A DNA stretch of 64,000 nucleotides from assembly GCA_030613785.1 (NCBI GenBank), contig JAUWLF010000008.1:18198-82197 (forward strand), read 5' to 3'. Positions 25,082-34,243 of this stretch are shown in pieces; the stretch's first letter is position 1, and every line of letters begins with the position of its first letter. The translations under genes and the position numbers were made by a program. The notes under the pieces are model-generated. The model was not told the origin of the DNA. It made no database searches and saw only the letters and a list, made by a program, of their open reading frames with translations. Source of the DNA: Chloroflexota bacterium. Lineage in GTDB: Bacteria; Chloroflexota; Anaerolineae; UBA7937; B3-Chlor.

Positions 25082-25609
25082 CTAATTGACTCTGTCCGCA
25101 GCCTGTAGCGCTGTCAGCAGCTTGAGTTTTTTCGTTGGAGCTTTGATCTCTCCGAGTTCGTCCTCATGATGGGCGATGAGCCACACAACCTCAGGTGAAC
25201 AGCCCGCCTCTCTAGCCATCTCCGCCCCCAGGGCATGATGTTCTCTGTGAACGTACAGGGGATAGGCCCACGTTCCAGGCTCTCCCTCTATCCTCTCCCA
25301 AAGCTGGGGGGCAAGAGTCTTGGTCAATACTGCGAGCACTCGATGCCAGACCAGCACCGGCCCCACCGTTTTCCCCACGTCGTGTAGCAAGGCGGCCTCT
25401 AGCAGCGACGTTGCAGTGTGCCCGGTTTCTCGCAGCGCGCGGAACACGCTCAAGCAGTGGTGCTGATCCATCGAAGACATGCTGTGAAACAACTCCAACT
25501 GCGCTGGTGGCAAGTGCTCCTTCAGGCGGTCAGTGTTCTGACGACTGAGGCCGGCTCCAAGAGCCAAGGCGAATTGGCGCACACGATAACGGGCCCCCAA
25601 GACGCTCAC
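25082..25609 (-). CDS. HD-domain phosphohydrolase
   Basis: A 175 aa HD-superfamily protein. The metal-binding residues are seen in DQHHCLSVFRAL, AALLHDVGKTVGPV, VHREHHALGAEMA and LIAHHEDELG. The HD pair (LLHDVGK) argues for an active phosphohydrolase, perhaps on nucleotides; the substrate is not known. The gene overlaps the M50 protease gene by 4 nt (ATGA), so both are made together. The protein lacks any membrane segment. Confidence 0.85.
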   Translation of the reverse strand: MSVLGARYRVRQFALALGAGLSRQNTDRLKEHLPPAQLELFHSMSSMDQHHCLSVFRALRETGHTATSLLEAALLHDVGKTVGPVLVWHRVLAVLTKTLAPQLWERIEGEPGTWAYPLYVHREHHALGAEMAREAGCSPEVVWLIAHHEDELGEIKAPTKKLKLLTALQAADRVN

Positions 25610-26259
25610 ACTCCCAGTATCAAGCGTCTAAGCAGCAGATACGGATAATAGACGACAAAGCTAAACAGAGGTATGAACCGATTGCCTATGATCACCAGGA
25701 GAAGTATCATGGGCCCGTATCGTTCGTAACGCGCCATAGCATATGACCAGCGATAAGCCCAGGGAGCCCTGATGCTACCCAAGACGCCCATCAGCACGCC
25801 GTACCCATCGAGCGGGGGCAGAGGTAGGAGGTTGAAGATCGCCAGTCCGATATTGACCATGGAGACGATGAACAGAAGCTCCAGCAAGAAGTTGGGAAGG
25901 AGCGTCGCACCCATCCTGAAGGGGATGGCTAGCAAGGCGGCGGTCGCCAAGTTGGCTGAGGGACCGGCGAGGGACACGATGCCCATGCCAACTCGGGGCC
26001 CATATCGCAATCTGTAGGGGTCGACGGGCACCGGCTTTCCCCAACCGATTCCAAAGCCAGTGGCGGCAGTTATCAATATCATCAGCGTGCCCAAGGGGTC
26101 CAGGTGTACTATAGGATTCAGGGACACGCGGCCGAGGCTCTTCGCTGTGGGGTCGCCCAGTTCTGCAGCCACCCATGCATGACAGCATTCGTGAACATCA
26201 ATGGCGATCAGCACAGCGATGATGATGATAATCAGGCGGGGCAAGTCTAAGGCAAACAT
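25606..26259 (-). CDS. Site-2 protease family (M50) membrane metalloprotease
   Basis: A 217 aa integral membrane protease of the rhomboid-like S2P/M50B group. Zinc ligands are HECCH at residues 23-27 in the first membrane helix and the Asp in NLLPLPPLDGYGV near 142-154. About five hydrophobic segments are visible. Members cleave transmembrane substrates such as anti-sigma factors or signal-peptide remnants. A TATAAT element (26301-26306, minus) and AAGGAG lie upstream. It is first in a minus-strand run with HD, tyrA and GIY-YIG. Confidence 0.92.
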   Translation of the reverse strand: MFALDLPRLIIIIIAVLIAIDVHECCHAWVAAELGDPTAKSLGRVSLNPIVHLDPLGTLMILITAATGFGIGWGKPVPVDPYRLRYGPRVGMGIVSLAGPSANLATAALLAIPFRMGATLLPNFLLELLFIVSMVNIGLAIFNLLPLPPLDGYGVLMGVLGSIRAPWAYRWSYAMARYERYGPMILLLVIIGNRFIPLFSFVVYYPYLLLRRLILGV

Positions 26260-26300
26260 GGACCGTGCAAACTCCTTGACTTTCGATTTGTGGTCATGAT

Positions 26301-26306
26301 ATTATA
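26301..26306 (-). promoter_or_regulatory. -10 element for the M50-HD-tyrA run
   Basis: TATAAT on the minus strand, about 42 nt before the M50 start codon. The -35 region (TTTCTA at 17-nt spacing) is a poor match. Confidence 0.45.
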
Positions 26307-26355
26307 GCATGATTTCGGGCCAATAGAAACCTGTGGCCCGAAGGCCAATTGTGTG

Positions 26356-26361
26356 GTACAA
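26356..26361 (+). promoter_or_regulatory. Extended -10 promoter for DUF951-MFS
   Basis: TGGTACAAT forms an extended -10 element (TG at the right spacing before TACAAT), 29 nt before the DUF951 start. No good -35 box is visible. Confidence 0.45.
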
Positions 26362-26390
26362 TAAGGAGTTGTTGAGGAGTAACCACCGGT

Positions 26391-26609
26391 ATGGTGATGG
26401 AGATCCATCTGAACGATGTCGTTCGATTGCGGAAGAAGCATCCCTGCGGCAACTACGACTGGCGCGTGGTGCGTGTTGGTGCCGACATTGGCATTCAATG
26501 TCTGCAATGTGGGCGTAGGGTTCTGCTGCCGAGGCGCGTTTTCGAGAAGCGAGTGAAGGCTTTCGTGTCCCAATGGAGAGTGTCTTCTTCTGTGGGGCAC
26601 GAATCATGA
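26391..26609 (+). CDS. DUF951 family protein
   Basis: A 72 aa protein with the DUF951 pattern: [41 protein letters not shown] and a closing FEKRVKAF. Three cysteines could bind a metal or nucleic acid; the fold is thought to be a small OB-like barrel. The stop overlaps the MFS start by 4 nt (ATGA), which indicates coupled translation. Function unknown, although the family is widespread in Firmicutes and Chloroflexota. Confidence 0.88.
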   Translation: MVMEIHLNDVVRLRKKHPCGNYDWRVVRVGADIGIQCLQCGRRVLLPRRVFEKRVKAFVSQWRVSSSVGHES

Positions 26610-27934
26610 GTCAAGATAGAACTTTCGCGGCCGTCGTCAGAAACAGGAACTTCTTCGTCCTCTGGATGGCGCAGATCCTCTCGCAGACGGCTCAGAACGG
26701 CATCCATTTCGTCCAACTGGTGCTTATTGAGACCCTCACTCGTTCCACCGCGCACATGGCTGTGATGATACTGTCTTTCAGCCTGCCCGCGGTTCTGCTC
26801 AGCTCTGTGGCTGGAATAGCGGTTGATCGCCTATCCAACAAGCGCGTCATGCTGGCAAGCAACGCCATCCGAGTGCTTACCGTTACCACATACATCGTGG
26901 TGCTCAACCAGCTCGGAGGGTGGTCGCTGCTGATGGTCATCTACGCCGTCACCTTTATCTCGTCGGCTGTCGGCCAGTTCTTTGCGCCAGCTGAGGCAAC
27001 CACTATCCCCTTGCTGGTGGGGGAGGAACGGCTGCTGACGGCCAACGCCCTCTTCAATCTCACCCTCGTTGCGACCCAGGTGGTGGGGTTGGTGATCGTG
27101 GCTCCGCTGACGATCAAGGTGCTGGGGATAAAGGGTGCCTTTGGCACAATGGCCTTGATGTACCTGGGTGCCTCGATACTGCTGTCGCGTTTACCTCGTG
27201 ACAAGCCCAAGCTTATCGTTGAAGCCGGAGCCTCCATGGTGAGAACGGCTTGGGAAGAGCTGCGAGAGGGATGGCGATATGTGGCCAGCAACCGGCCCAT
27301 CCTCATCGCTTTGAGTCAATTGACCATGACCACCAGCCTGTTGATGATGATGGCTATGATCGCCCCGGGCTACGCCAGTCGCGTGCTGGGCATGATGCCT
27401 GAGGACGCAATCCTGGTGTTCGCCCCAGCAGGCGTGGGTATGCTGGTGAACACCTTCCTGGTAGGGCGCTTCGGGTACAAGTTCCGCAGAGAAGTGATGT
27501 CCAGCCTGGGATTCTCGGCCATGGTTGTGACGCTGTTTGGCTTTGGGCTAGCGGGCTTTGACCTACCCGTGTGGGCAATGATTCCCAGAGTGCCCACTGT
27601 TATGTTCTTGTCCTTTAGTTTAGGAGCGGCGATATCTCTGGTGGTCATACCGTCGGAGACGCTTCTCCAAGAGAAATCGCCGCCCGAGCTGAGAGGCCGG
27701 GTCATCGCCGTATACTTTCTATTGGCCAACCTGGTAGCCATACCAGTCATGCTAATGGTGGGGACCACGGCGGACCAAATAGGCATCCCTCAGGTTATCA
27801 TGGGCGTTGTGCTCTTGCTGGTGGTCATTGCGGCCACGACTACATATCAAGCCTTCAAGTTCCGCACCGTAGCCGGAGGCATCTTTGATGCTGGCACAGC
27901 GATTGAATACTATTCCCACTCAGGGGATGACTAG
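26606..27934 (+). CDS. MFS transporter (EntS/MFS_3-like)
   Basis: A 442 aa major-facilitator permease with about twelve hydrophobic segments. It begins [21 protein letters not shown], typical of the MFS_3 group, and has the loop 2-3 motif region [33 protein letters not shown] marks the second half. The start is the ATG at 26606 that overlaps the DUF951 stop; upstream ATGs lie inside DUF951. Substrate unknown; relatives export siderophores, drugs or lipids. The phosphodiesterase-family gene follows after 14 nt and may share the transcript. Confidence 0.88.
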   Translation: MSQDRTFAAVVRNRNFFVLWMAQILSQTAQNGIHFVQLVLIETLTRSTAHMAVMILSFSLPAVLLSSVAGIAVDRLSNKRVMLASNAIRVLTVTTYIVVLNQLGGWSLLMVIYAVTFISSAVGQFFAPAEATTIPLLVGEERLLTANALFNLTLVATQVVGLVIVAPLTIKVLGIKGAFGTMALMYLGASILLSRLPRDKPKLIVEAGASMVRTAWEELREGWRYVASNRPILIALSQLTMTTSLLMMMAMIAPGYASRVLGMMPEDAILVFAPAGVGMLVNTFLVGRFGYKFRREVMSSLGFSAMVVTLFGFGLAGFDLPVWAMIPRVPTVMFLSFSLGAAISLVVIPSETLLQEKSPPELRGRVIAVYFLLANLVAIPVMLMVGTTADQIGIPQVIMGVVLLLVVIAATTTYQAFKFRTVAGGIFDAGTAIEYYSHSGDD

Positions 27935-27948
27935 ATAGCGAGGAAAAC

Positions 27949-29619
27949 ATGGGTTCAGATACGAAGGTGCTGGTCATAGGCCTGGATGGCGTCCCGTTGA
28001 GCCTCATCCAATCCTGGGCTGACGAGGGTAGGCTGCCCACTTTACGGCGACTCATGGAACAGGGAGCTGTGGGGCAGTTGAGATCTACCGTACCTCCCAC
28101 CTCTGGACCTTCTTGGTCCACTTTCATGACCGGCAAGAACCCTGGCAAGACAGGGATATACGATTTTCTCTATCGTCGGGAAGACAGCTACATCTTCCCA
28201 CCAGTGAACGCCAGCAGGCGAGATGGCCTTACGGTCTGGAAACTCCTCAGTGACCAAGGCAAGAAGGTGGGGATAGTGAACGTGCCCATGTCCTACCCAG
28301 TGGAGGAAGTCAATGGCTATATGGTCAGCGGGTGGATGACACCCTATTCCGCCCAGGACTTCACCTTTCCGCCTGATCTATGGCGAGAGTTGAAGGAGAG
28401 AATCGGGTACTACACCATATATCCCACGGAGACCTTCTCCGAGGCTCGTCGTGACAGCTTCCTCGCGGCTTGCGACGAGCTGTTGGACCAGCGAGCCAAG
28501 ACTGCCCTCTACCTGATGGACAGGTATCCTACCGACTTCTTCATGCTCGTCATCTTCGACACCGACCGCATCCTACACCAGTTGTGGCATTATCTGGATC
28601 CAGGGCATCCGTGGCGAGAGCCTGGAGATGGTACAGACCAGAGCGGAGCCGTCGTTAGGTACTTCGAGAGGTTGGACGAGAAAGTGGGGGAGATAGTCAA
28701 CAGGGCCGATGAGGATACGCTGGTCATCGTCCTCTCCGACCACGGCATGGGACCTGCCCACAAATTCATCGTCCTTAACAACTGGCTCCTGGAAACCGGG
28801 CTACTGCGACTGAAACGCGACCCCTTCAGGCTTCTCAAGCATCAGGTCTTCAAGCTGGGCTTCACGTTGCGCAATGTCCACCGTATCGCTGACAAGATCG
28901 GCCTGGCTAAACATGCCGAGTACAAAGGCCTCTACTCACTGGACTACTTGATGAAACTCGTGTTCCTATCCTTCTTGGATGTGGACTGGTCCCGCTCCAA
29001 AGCCTACTCCTTCGGCCGTCACCTGGGCTCAATCTACATCAATGTCAAGGGCAGGGAGCCTGGGGGAATCGTGGAGCCAGGGGAGGAATACGAGGAGGTG
29101 CGGGATGAGGTCATCCGCCTGGCTCGAGAGTTCGTCGATCCACAGACGGGAGAGCCCCTCATCGGCGAGATCCTCAAGAGAGAGGACACCTATCATGGCC
29201 CGTATCTCGACCAAGCGCCGGATCTCATTCTCCGACCACGGGATGAGAGGAACATTTTCTTCGGGTTGGCGGACTTTGGCTCCAACAACACCGTGGACAC
29301 CGTCTACCGATACTCTGGCATGCACCGCGACTATGGTCTCCTCATGATGAGCGGTAAGGGTGTGAGGAAGGGCGCCAGGATCGAAGGTGCGGGCATCGAG
29401 GATCTGGCTCCCACGATTCTCTACGCCATGGGATCGCCCATTCCTCAGGACATGGACGGGAGCCCCTTGACCGAGGTCTTCACCGAGGAATACAGGACAC
29501 AAGTCCCCGTGCTCTGTGGCGAGGAGGGGTCCTCGAGGGAGGTCTGCGACCCAGGGTACACCGAAGAGGCAGAGGAAGAGATCAAGGAACGGCTGAAGGG
29601 TCTGGGGTATCTGGGCTAG
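27949..29619 (+). CDS. Alkaline phosphatase superfamily phosphodiesterase/pyrophosphatase
   Basis: A 556 aa enzyme of the type I phosphodiesterase/nucleotide pyrophosphatase group. Metal-binding and nucleophile residues fit: VIGLDGVPLSLI near the start, the nucleophile region PPTSGPSWSTFMTGKNPGK, FDTDRILHQLWHY, LSDHGMGPAHK and the late YSGMHRDYGLLMMSG. No signal peptide is seen, so it may act in the cytosol on phospho-glycans or nucleotides. Its TAG shares the palindrome CTAG (29616-29619) with the stop of the convergent aconitase-X small-subunit gene. Confidence 0.88.
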   Translation: MGSDTKVLVIGLDGVPLSLIQSWADEGRLPTLRRLMEQGAVGQLRSTVPPTSGPSWSTFMTGKNPGKTGIYDFLYRREDSYIFPPVNASRRDGLTVWKLLSDQGKKVGIVNVPMSYPVEEVNGYMVSGWMTPYSAQDFTFPPDLWRELKERIGYYTIYPTETFSEARRDSFLAACDELLDQRAKTALYLMDRYPTDFFMLVIFDTDRILHQLWHYLDPGHPWREPGDGTDQSGAVVRYFERLDEKVGEIVNRADEDTLVIVLSDHGMGPAHKFIVLNNWLLETGLLRLKRDPFRLLKHQVFKLGFTLRNVHRIADKIGLAKHAEYKGLYSLDYLMKLVFLSFLDVDWSRSKAYSFGRHLGSIYINVKGREPGGIVEPGEEYEEVRDEVIRLAREFVDPQTGEPLIGEILKREDTYHGPYLDQAPDLILRPRDERNIFFGLADFGSNNTVDTVYRYSGMHRDYGLLMMSGKGVRKGARIEGAGIEDLAPTILYAMGSPIPQDMDGSPLTEVFTEEYRTQVPVLCGEEGSSREVCDPGYTEEAEEEIKERLKGLGYLG

Positions 29620-30026
29620 CTTCGTTGCGCTGGGCGCACAACCTCCACCGTGTCCCCATTGATGGTCACTTCGTCCCCCGTCTGTATCTGAGAGAGATCG
29701 ATGCTGTCCACCATGGGTATCTCGGAGATGATGGCGCCCACTGCCACAACAGCCTCGCTTCGAGCGTTGATGATTCCTGCCGGGGCCAGGCCCTCTTTGC
29801 GAAGACGGTAGAGGGTGTACGAGCCGACGGTGCTGCCCTTGCCTCTGGGAAAGACCAGGATTGTGCCAGCGATGCAATGTCCCTCTAGCTCATGACCTGG
29901 CTCGATGACCACGCCGGTCTCTGGATCGACGCCGCCGAAGAAGCCTAACGGTTCATGGGAGACCAGTGCCTCTCCCTCCGCTCGTGCCTCCTTGATCGCT
30001 CTGCCGATCAGTTTCACCCCGGCCAT
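29616..30026 (-). CDS. Aconitase X small subunit (DUF126), phosphomevalonate dehydratase small subunit-like
   Basis: A 136 aa swivelling-domain protein (DUF126). Motifs: SHEPLGFFGGVDPETGVV, EGHCIAGTILVFPRGKGST, a GIINARSEAVVAVGAI stretch, and a C-terminal barrel ending in GDTVEVV. In aconitase-X enzymes it completes the [4Fe-4S] active site of the large subunit. The start is the ATG at 30026, overlapping the large-subunit stop by 13 nt; the long frame beyond it is a shadow of the large subunit. In A. pernix the pair makes trans-anhydromevalonate 5-phosphate. The same role here is inferred from the adjoining UbiD gene. Confidence 0.87.
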   Translation of the reverse strand: MAGVKLIGRAIKEARAEGEALVSHEPLGFFGGVDPETGVVIEPGHELEGHCIAGTILVFPRGKGSTVGSYTLYRLRKEGLAPAGIINARSEAVVAVGAIISEIPMVDSIDLSQIQTGDEVTINGDTVEVVRPAQRS

Positions 30027-31225
30027 CTCCCCTTGACGGCGGCCTCGACGCAGCGGTGTAGGGGACCGAACCGCACTTCCAGGTGGTGGTGTCCGTGGAG
30101 ATAGAATGCTGCCTTTGCGGAATTGGTGGCCACCGTACTCAATCCCATCTCTTGCACAGGGGCACCTATGAGGCACGCATCGGCGACGACCTGACCGCCT
30201 GAGCGTTCTATCGTTTCGACGAGCCCCCTGATCCTGGCCTCGCCAAGCACCGCCCGCGCGGTGGTGATCCACAACTTGGCCCTTGTCGGTCTCCCTCCCA
30301 GCAGTGCAGCCACCTGCGCCAGCTCCCGCAGCGAGGCGTGAGGACAGCCGATCCAGACCAGATCGATCTCCTGGGCTGTGCCGTCCAGCGCTTCGTATCC
30401 CTCGTCGAGACCCTCGACGATTACGGGTACTGCATCATCGGCCAGGACGGTGTGCGCGTTCGCCTCGGGCGTGATTCCTTCGATGTGGTACAGGGCCACG
30501 GCACCACTGGCCGCCATAGCGGCGCCCAGCGCCTTCAACTCCTCCGGTCCTGGCTTGCCGGGCGAATCGATCCGGAAGTAAGGTATTGCATCCTCTACCT
30601 CCCTGCCCACGATGTAGCCTAACGCGCCAAAATCCGCAACGGATTCGAGTGCGCAGTTGACTTGTACCAGATGGCGAGCCTGGCGGTTCTTCTCCAGGTG
30701 AAGGCCGTACTTGGCTGTGCGTCCCGTGATCGCTGCGGCTAGGGCGCTGGGGCCACCCTCGCGGTTGGTGCGCGCGCCAAGCACCGAGTTAGCGTAGCTC
30801 ACTGCTGATGACTCGCTCCAGGCGATGTGCTGGCCGAGATCGGGGCGATTCCCCACCAGATATGGCGTACAAGAGCAACTTGGAACGATGCCCATGACGC
30901 GGTAGGCGTCGATGATCTTCAACTGGCACTGGGCGTACTCTTCCGGGACGCCCAGTTGTTCCCAGGCCTCAAGGTCCATTCCCGCTGGGTTGAGGGTCGT
31001 TGGCACTCTCACTCGGGCGCCTTGCTCTGCCCATTCCTGGATGAACTCCAAGCCTGCCTGACCCAGATTGCCGTAGCTGACGCCTGCTACCTGCACACTG
31101 GCCACAGGCACCAGTCCTTCGGCCGCGTAGATCTTTCCCAGAGCGACCAAGATCTCCATCGCTCTCTTGGTGGCCGGGCCATAGTCCCCGGCCAACATCG
31201 CTTCTTCCTCAACTGTCAGGCGCAT
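30014..31225 (-). CDS. Aconitase X catalytic (large) subunit (DUF521), phosphomevalonate dehydratase-like
   Basis: A 403 aa dehydratase subunit. Family features are RLTVEEEAMLAGDYGPATKRAMEIL, SCSCTPYLVGNRP with candidate cluster cysteines, ESSAVSYANSVLGARTNREGG, a KYGLHL segment, IGCPHASLREL and the late Cys in ADACLIGAP. These cysteines would hold a [4Fe-4S] cluster. Aconitase-X members include hydroxyproline dehydratases and phosphomevalonate dehydratase. The UbiD decarboxylase 9 nt upstream favours the mevalonate role over the proline role. Split large and small genes, as here, match the archaeal arrangement. Confidence 0.88.
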   Translation of the reverse strand: MRLTVEEEAMLAGDYGPATKRAMEILVALGKIYAAEGLVPVASVQVAGVSYGNLGQAGLEFIQEWAEQGARVRVPTTLNPAGMDLEAWEQLGVPEEYAQCQLKIIDAYRVMGIVPSCSCTPYLVGNRPDLGQHIAWSESSAVSYANSVLGARTNREGGPSALAAAITGRTAKYGLHLEKNRQARHLVQVNCALESVADFGALGYIVGREVEDAIPYFRIDSPGKPGPEELKALGAAMAASGAVALYHIEGITPEANAHTVLADDAVPVIVEGLDEGYEALDGTAQEIDLVWIGCPHASLRELAQVAALLGGRPTRAKLWITTARAVLGEARIRGLVETIERSGGQVVADACLIGAPVQEMGLSTVATNSAKAAFYLHGHHHLEVRFGPLHRCVEAAVKGRWPG

Positions 31226-31234
31226 GAGACTTCG

Positions 31235-32548
31235 CTACTTCCCATAGCTGATTCTCTTGAAGGTCTCTCTCTCCTCCGGAGATCGCAGCGCGCCCGTTGG
31301 GGTGCGCCAGGGGATGGTGGCGTCCAGCCCCATCTTTGTGGTACGGGTCTTCTTCCCAGAGAAGTGGATAGCCGAGGGGTCAAGGGAGCTGCCAGGCTGA
31401 TCCTCGCGGACGATGAGGTCGGTGTGCGCTTGAAATCGGGTGGCAATGGCCCACTCGACATCATGGGGATCATAGATGTCTATGTCCTCGTCAACCACGA
31501 CCACGTGCTTGAGCGAGGAGTGGCCTCGGAAAGCAGCCTCAACGGCCCTCCGGCCGTCATCGGTCTCTCTCTTGTCGACTTGAACGACGGCATGCAACCA
31601 GGAAGCGCCGCCGTGTGTGAGGAGCACATTCAGGCAGTGACATCTCTTACTCACCTCGGTGTAGATGGTGGGTTCCCGCGGCAGCCCCATCAGCAGCTTG
31701 TGCTCCCGTCCACCTGGTAGCAACGCCTGGTATATGGGATCGGCCCGATGGGTCACACGCGTGATCTCGATAATGTGTCCCTCGCGGACGACGTCCATGG
31801 TTCCCGTCAGGTCGAGAAAGGGGCCTTCCGGTGCCCTTGCACTGGTGATTCGACCCTCAAGGACGAACTCCGTTTCAGCGGGGACTTGCAGATCCACGCT
31901 CAGGCACTTCACCAGGGGTGTTGTCCGGAGGGCGTTAGCGATGCTGAACTCGTCTACGTCCGGAGGGGGAGACATGGCGGCAGCCAGAAGAACCGGCAGC
32001 GAGTTTCCGATGCAGACAGCGACCTCCAGATCGCCTTCAGTCTTGCCCAGCGCGGTCTCAGTCCCACGACTCTCAACTATGCGGGCCACGAGCTGGCGGG
32101 GACCGATCTGCAGCAGACGGTGGATGGAGACATTACGGCCACATTCGGGGTCTTTGATGACTGCGACTCCCGCTGTGACGTAGGGGCCTCCATCCAGGGG
32201 CAGGTGGGTCAGGATGGGCAACTGATCCAGGTTCACCTGTTCTTCAACGACCTCCTGACAGATGCCTGCCTCCAAGATATCAGGGGGCCGCGGACTAGCC
32301 AGGGCCCCGCTGAGGGCGAGAAGCAACCGGTCCGCGTCTACTCCCAGATCGAGGGCGAAGTTCTCACGTGCCCCGCAGAGGCCGGCCACGACTCGACAGT
32401 CACGACCCCCTACTCTCTCGAAGAGGACGGGCCGCTCCCCGAGGTTGTGGATGACCGTAGCCATCTCCAGGTAGGGGTCAACCTCCCGCTGAATGGTCAC
32501 CAACCGGCCGCTGTCTCTCGCTTTCTCCAGGAACGATCTCAAGCTCAT
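31235..32548 (-). CDS. UbiD-family decarboxylase, anhydromevalonate phosphate decarboxylase-like
   Basis: A 437 aa prenylated-FMN-dependent decarboxylase. UbiD signatures: LRSFLEKARDSGRLVTIQREVDP, ATVIHNLGERPVLFERV, NVSIHRLLQIG, GKTEGDLEVAVCIGNSLPVLLAAA, ARAPEGPFLDLTGTMD and a DPHDVEWAIATRFQ close. GGAGG lies 10 nt before the ATG. Bacterial UbiD usually acts in ubiquinone or aromatic metabolism. Joined to aconitase X it resembles the decarboxylase that yields isopentenyl phosphate in the archaeal modified mevalonate pathway. The cofactor enzyme UbiX is not in this window. Confidence 0.87.
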   Translation of the reverse strand: MSLRSFLEKARDSGRLVTIQREVDPYLEMATVIHNLGERPVLFERVGGRDCRVVAGLCGARENFALDLGVDADRLLLALSGALASPRPPDILEAGICQEVVEEQVNLDQLPILTHLPLDGGPYVTAGVAVIKDPECGRNVSIHRLLQIGPRQLVARIVESRGTETALGKTEGDLEVAVCIGNSLPVLLAAAMSPPPDVDEFSIANALRTTPLVKCLSVDLQVPAETEFVLEGRITSARAPEGPFLDLTGTMDVVREGHIIEITRVTHRADPIYQALLPGGREHKLLMGLPREPTIYTEVSKRCHCLNVLLTHGGASWLHAVVQVDKRETDDGRRAVEAAFRGHSSLKHVVVVDEDIDIYDPHDVEWAIATRFQAHTDLIVREDQPGSSLDPSAIHFSGKKTRTTKMGLDATIPWRTPTGALRSPEERETFKRISYGK

Positions 32549-32600
32549 CTCGTTCTATCCTCCACCAAGCACGTCCCTCGATGGCAGGGGTCATTCCCCC

Positions 32601-32614
32601 GACCTCGGAGGTCT
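32601..32614. repeat. Dispersed palindromic repeat, copy 1
   Basis: GACCTCGGAGGTCT, a 6-bp inverted repeat around a short centre. The same core occurs at 40895-40909, 40913-40927 and (reverse orientation) 47491-47505, always in or beside intergenic DNA. Confidence 0.55.
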
Positions 32615-32655
32615 CTTTGCACTAATCCCCAGATCTTGTGCGCTCCCTATTCTTG

Positions 32656-32661
32656 ATTATA
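32656..32661 (-). promoter_or_regulatory. Extended -10 promoter for the UbiD/aconitase-X operon
   Basis: TGGTATAAT on the minus strand, an extended -10 element, about 107 nt before the UbiD start. No good -35 box is present. The repeat at 32601 lies inside the predicted leader. Confidence 0.45.
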
Positions 32662-32725
32662 CCAGAACTTGCGCAGTTGGCAGCCAAACGCCCGTTGAGC
32701 GGTGTCCTGACCCGTCGAAGGTAGG

Positions 32726-34051
32726 CTAGATGGCTGTTCCGCCCTCTGCTTGGCCTACGAGGGACTTTGCGGCTGGACGGCTGCGCCAGTATAGCCACAC
32801 AGCTTCGACCAAAGCTCCTACAGTGATGGCTGCGGCCCCCAGGACGGACCCCTGCATGTCGCTGTACCTCAAGCCGACGAAGAGAGTGAGCGCGACAATG
32901 CCAAGGTTGAGGGCCTTCGACGTGCGCACTACGGAGGTTTGAGCCTGTCTGACCAACAGGCCTGTGAAAAGGGCGTGGAATGTATAGCTCAAAGGCAACA
33001 GTACCATGATCCTGGTTGCAGGGGCCACAAGCGCTGCTACCTGTTCCGAGAGTCCAAAGAGTTGGAGAAGAATCACTCCCAGCAGGGGAGTGAAGTTGAT
33101 GAGGGCGAAGGACGCAGTCAAGGTCAGTCCTGCGGCCAGCACGAAGCGACTGACCTTGTGCCAGGAACGCTGATCCTTGGTCAAGGCCACAGTCACCTGC
33201 TGCAAACCCATGGTGGGTCCCCAGAACAGGCTCGTCAGGCTGACAGCCACGGGCCAGGCTGCAAGGGACAGCGCGGCCATCGGCGCGGCGGCGATCCCAG
33301 CGCTAATGAGGGGGCGAATCCCTTGCCGAAGAACCGTGGTGATAGCGAGAGGCAGGTAGAAAACCCCCAGATAGCGGAAGGTCGGGACTTCCGCATCGGA
33401 GGGTGCCCCCGCCAGCCTTCGACGGATGGTGGCTTGGGCCGCCCAGTGCATGATGCCAGACTCGACCGTCACTGCAACCAGCATCGCCAGAGCACCCAAG
33501 GTAGCGCCTGGGAGTATGTTGGTGGAGTTGCCGATGACCATCGTCCCCGACAGCACCACCAGGCGGATCGCTGTGCCGATGCTGATGATCCGGGTGCGAC
33601 CATCGGTGATGAGGACGCCCTGGTAGATGCGGCGCCAGCCGATAGGCAACGACCACCAAGTCAGAATGCGCAGGGCGGGCACCGTGGCCTCTGCTATCGC
33701 AGGAGGGATGTTCATCAGGCCGCAGAGGAGTACCCCGCAGAGGGGCGTGTAGAACAGAACCAGACCCAAGGCGGTGATGCCCACTCCAACGACCACGTAG
33801 AACCGACGAATGACCCTGAAAGCCTGCAGGCTCTTGGACAGAGCTATGGTCAACTCTAGCATCATGAGAATGGGGGCTTCCACCACGAGGATGATGCTGA
33901 TAGCTACTCCATAGGCAGCCAATGCCAGCTCAGCGTCCGGACCGCGGGCCAAGAAGGCATTGACCACCGGCCCCTCCATCAGCATCAGCATCCAGCTCAG
34001 GGCTAGCGGTATGTAGAGGAGCGAGATTGCCCTGTAGGTTAGCTTCTGCAA
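32726..34051 (-). CDS. MATE/MOP-superfamily-like membrane transporter
   Basis: A 441 aa polytopic membrane protein with about twelve hydrophobic segments in two similar halves. The first begins YRAISLLYIPLALSWMLMLMEGPVVNAFLARG; the second begins FRYLGVFYLPLAITTVLRQGIRPLISAGIA. The repeat pattern and motifs such as WSLPIGWRRIYQGVLI and PLSYTFHALFTGLLVRQ resemble the MATE/polysaccharide-flippase superfamily, or its distant ANKH-like branch. No substrate can be assigned. It is separated by 177 nt from the UbiD operon on the same strand and is probably transcribed on its own. Confidence 0.7.
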   Translation of the reverse strand: MQKLTYRAISLLYIPLALSWMLMLMEGPVVNAFLARGPDAELALAAYGVAISIILVVEAPILMMLELTIALSKSLQAFRVIRRFYVVVGVGITALGLVLFYTPLCGVLLCGLMNIPPAIAEATVPALRILTWWSLPIGWRRIYQGVLITDGRTRIISIGTAIRLVVLSGTMVIGNSTNILPGATLGALAMLVAVTVESGIMHWAAQATIRRRLAGAPSDAEVPTFRYLGVFYLPLAITTVLRQGIRPLISAGIAAAPMAALSLAAWPVAVSLTSLFWGPTMGLQQVTVALTKDQRSWHKVSRFVLAAGLTLTASFALINFTPLLGVILLQLFGLSEQVAALVAPATRIMVLLPLSYTFHALFTGLLVRQAQTSVVRTSKALNLGIVALTLFVGLRYSDMQGSVLGAAAITVGALVEAVWLYWRSRPAAKSLVGQAEGGTAI

Positions 34052-34171
34052 GTCTCAACCTTTCAGCCTAGGAAGCTCGCTGCCTTGTCTCAGTCATCCG
34101 GAGCGAGCAGATTATAGCACCGCTGATAGTGTCTCACAATCCGCACCATGCGCACCGTCGCCGTGCACCCG

Positions 34172-34200
34172 TTGTGAGGACTGAAGCGATGTGATAGAAT
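34172..34200 (+). promoter_or_regulatory. Promoter for Mth938-like gene
   Basis: TTGTGA (34172-34177), 17-nt spacer, TAGAAT (34195-34200). A transcript start near 34207 excludes the in-frame ATGs at 34199 and 34205 and supports the ATG at 34244. Confidence 0.55.
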
Positions 34201-34243
34201 GGCCATGATCGGGGTCTGCTGCGTCCTCCGAGCTCGAACTGCG

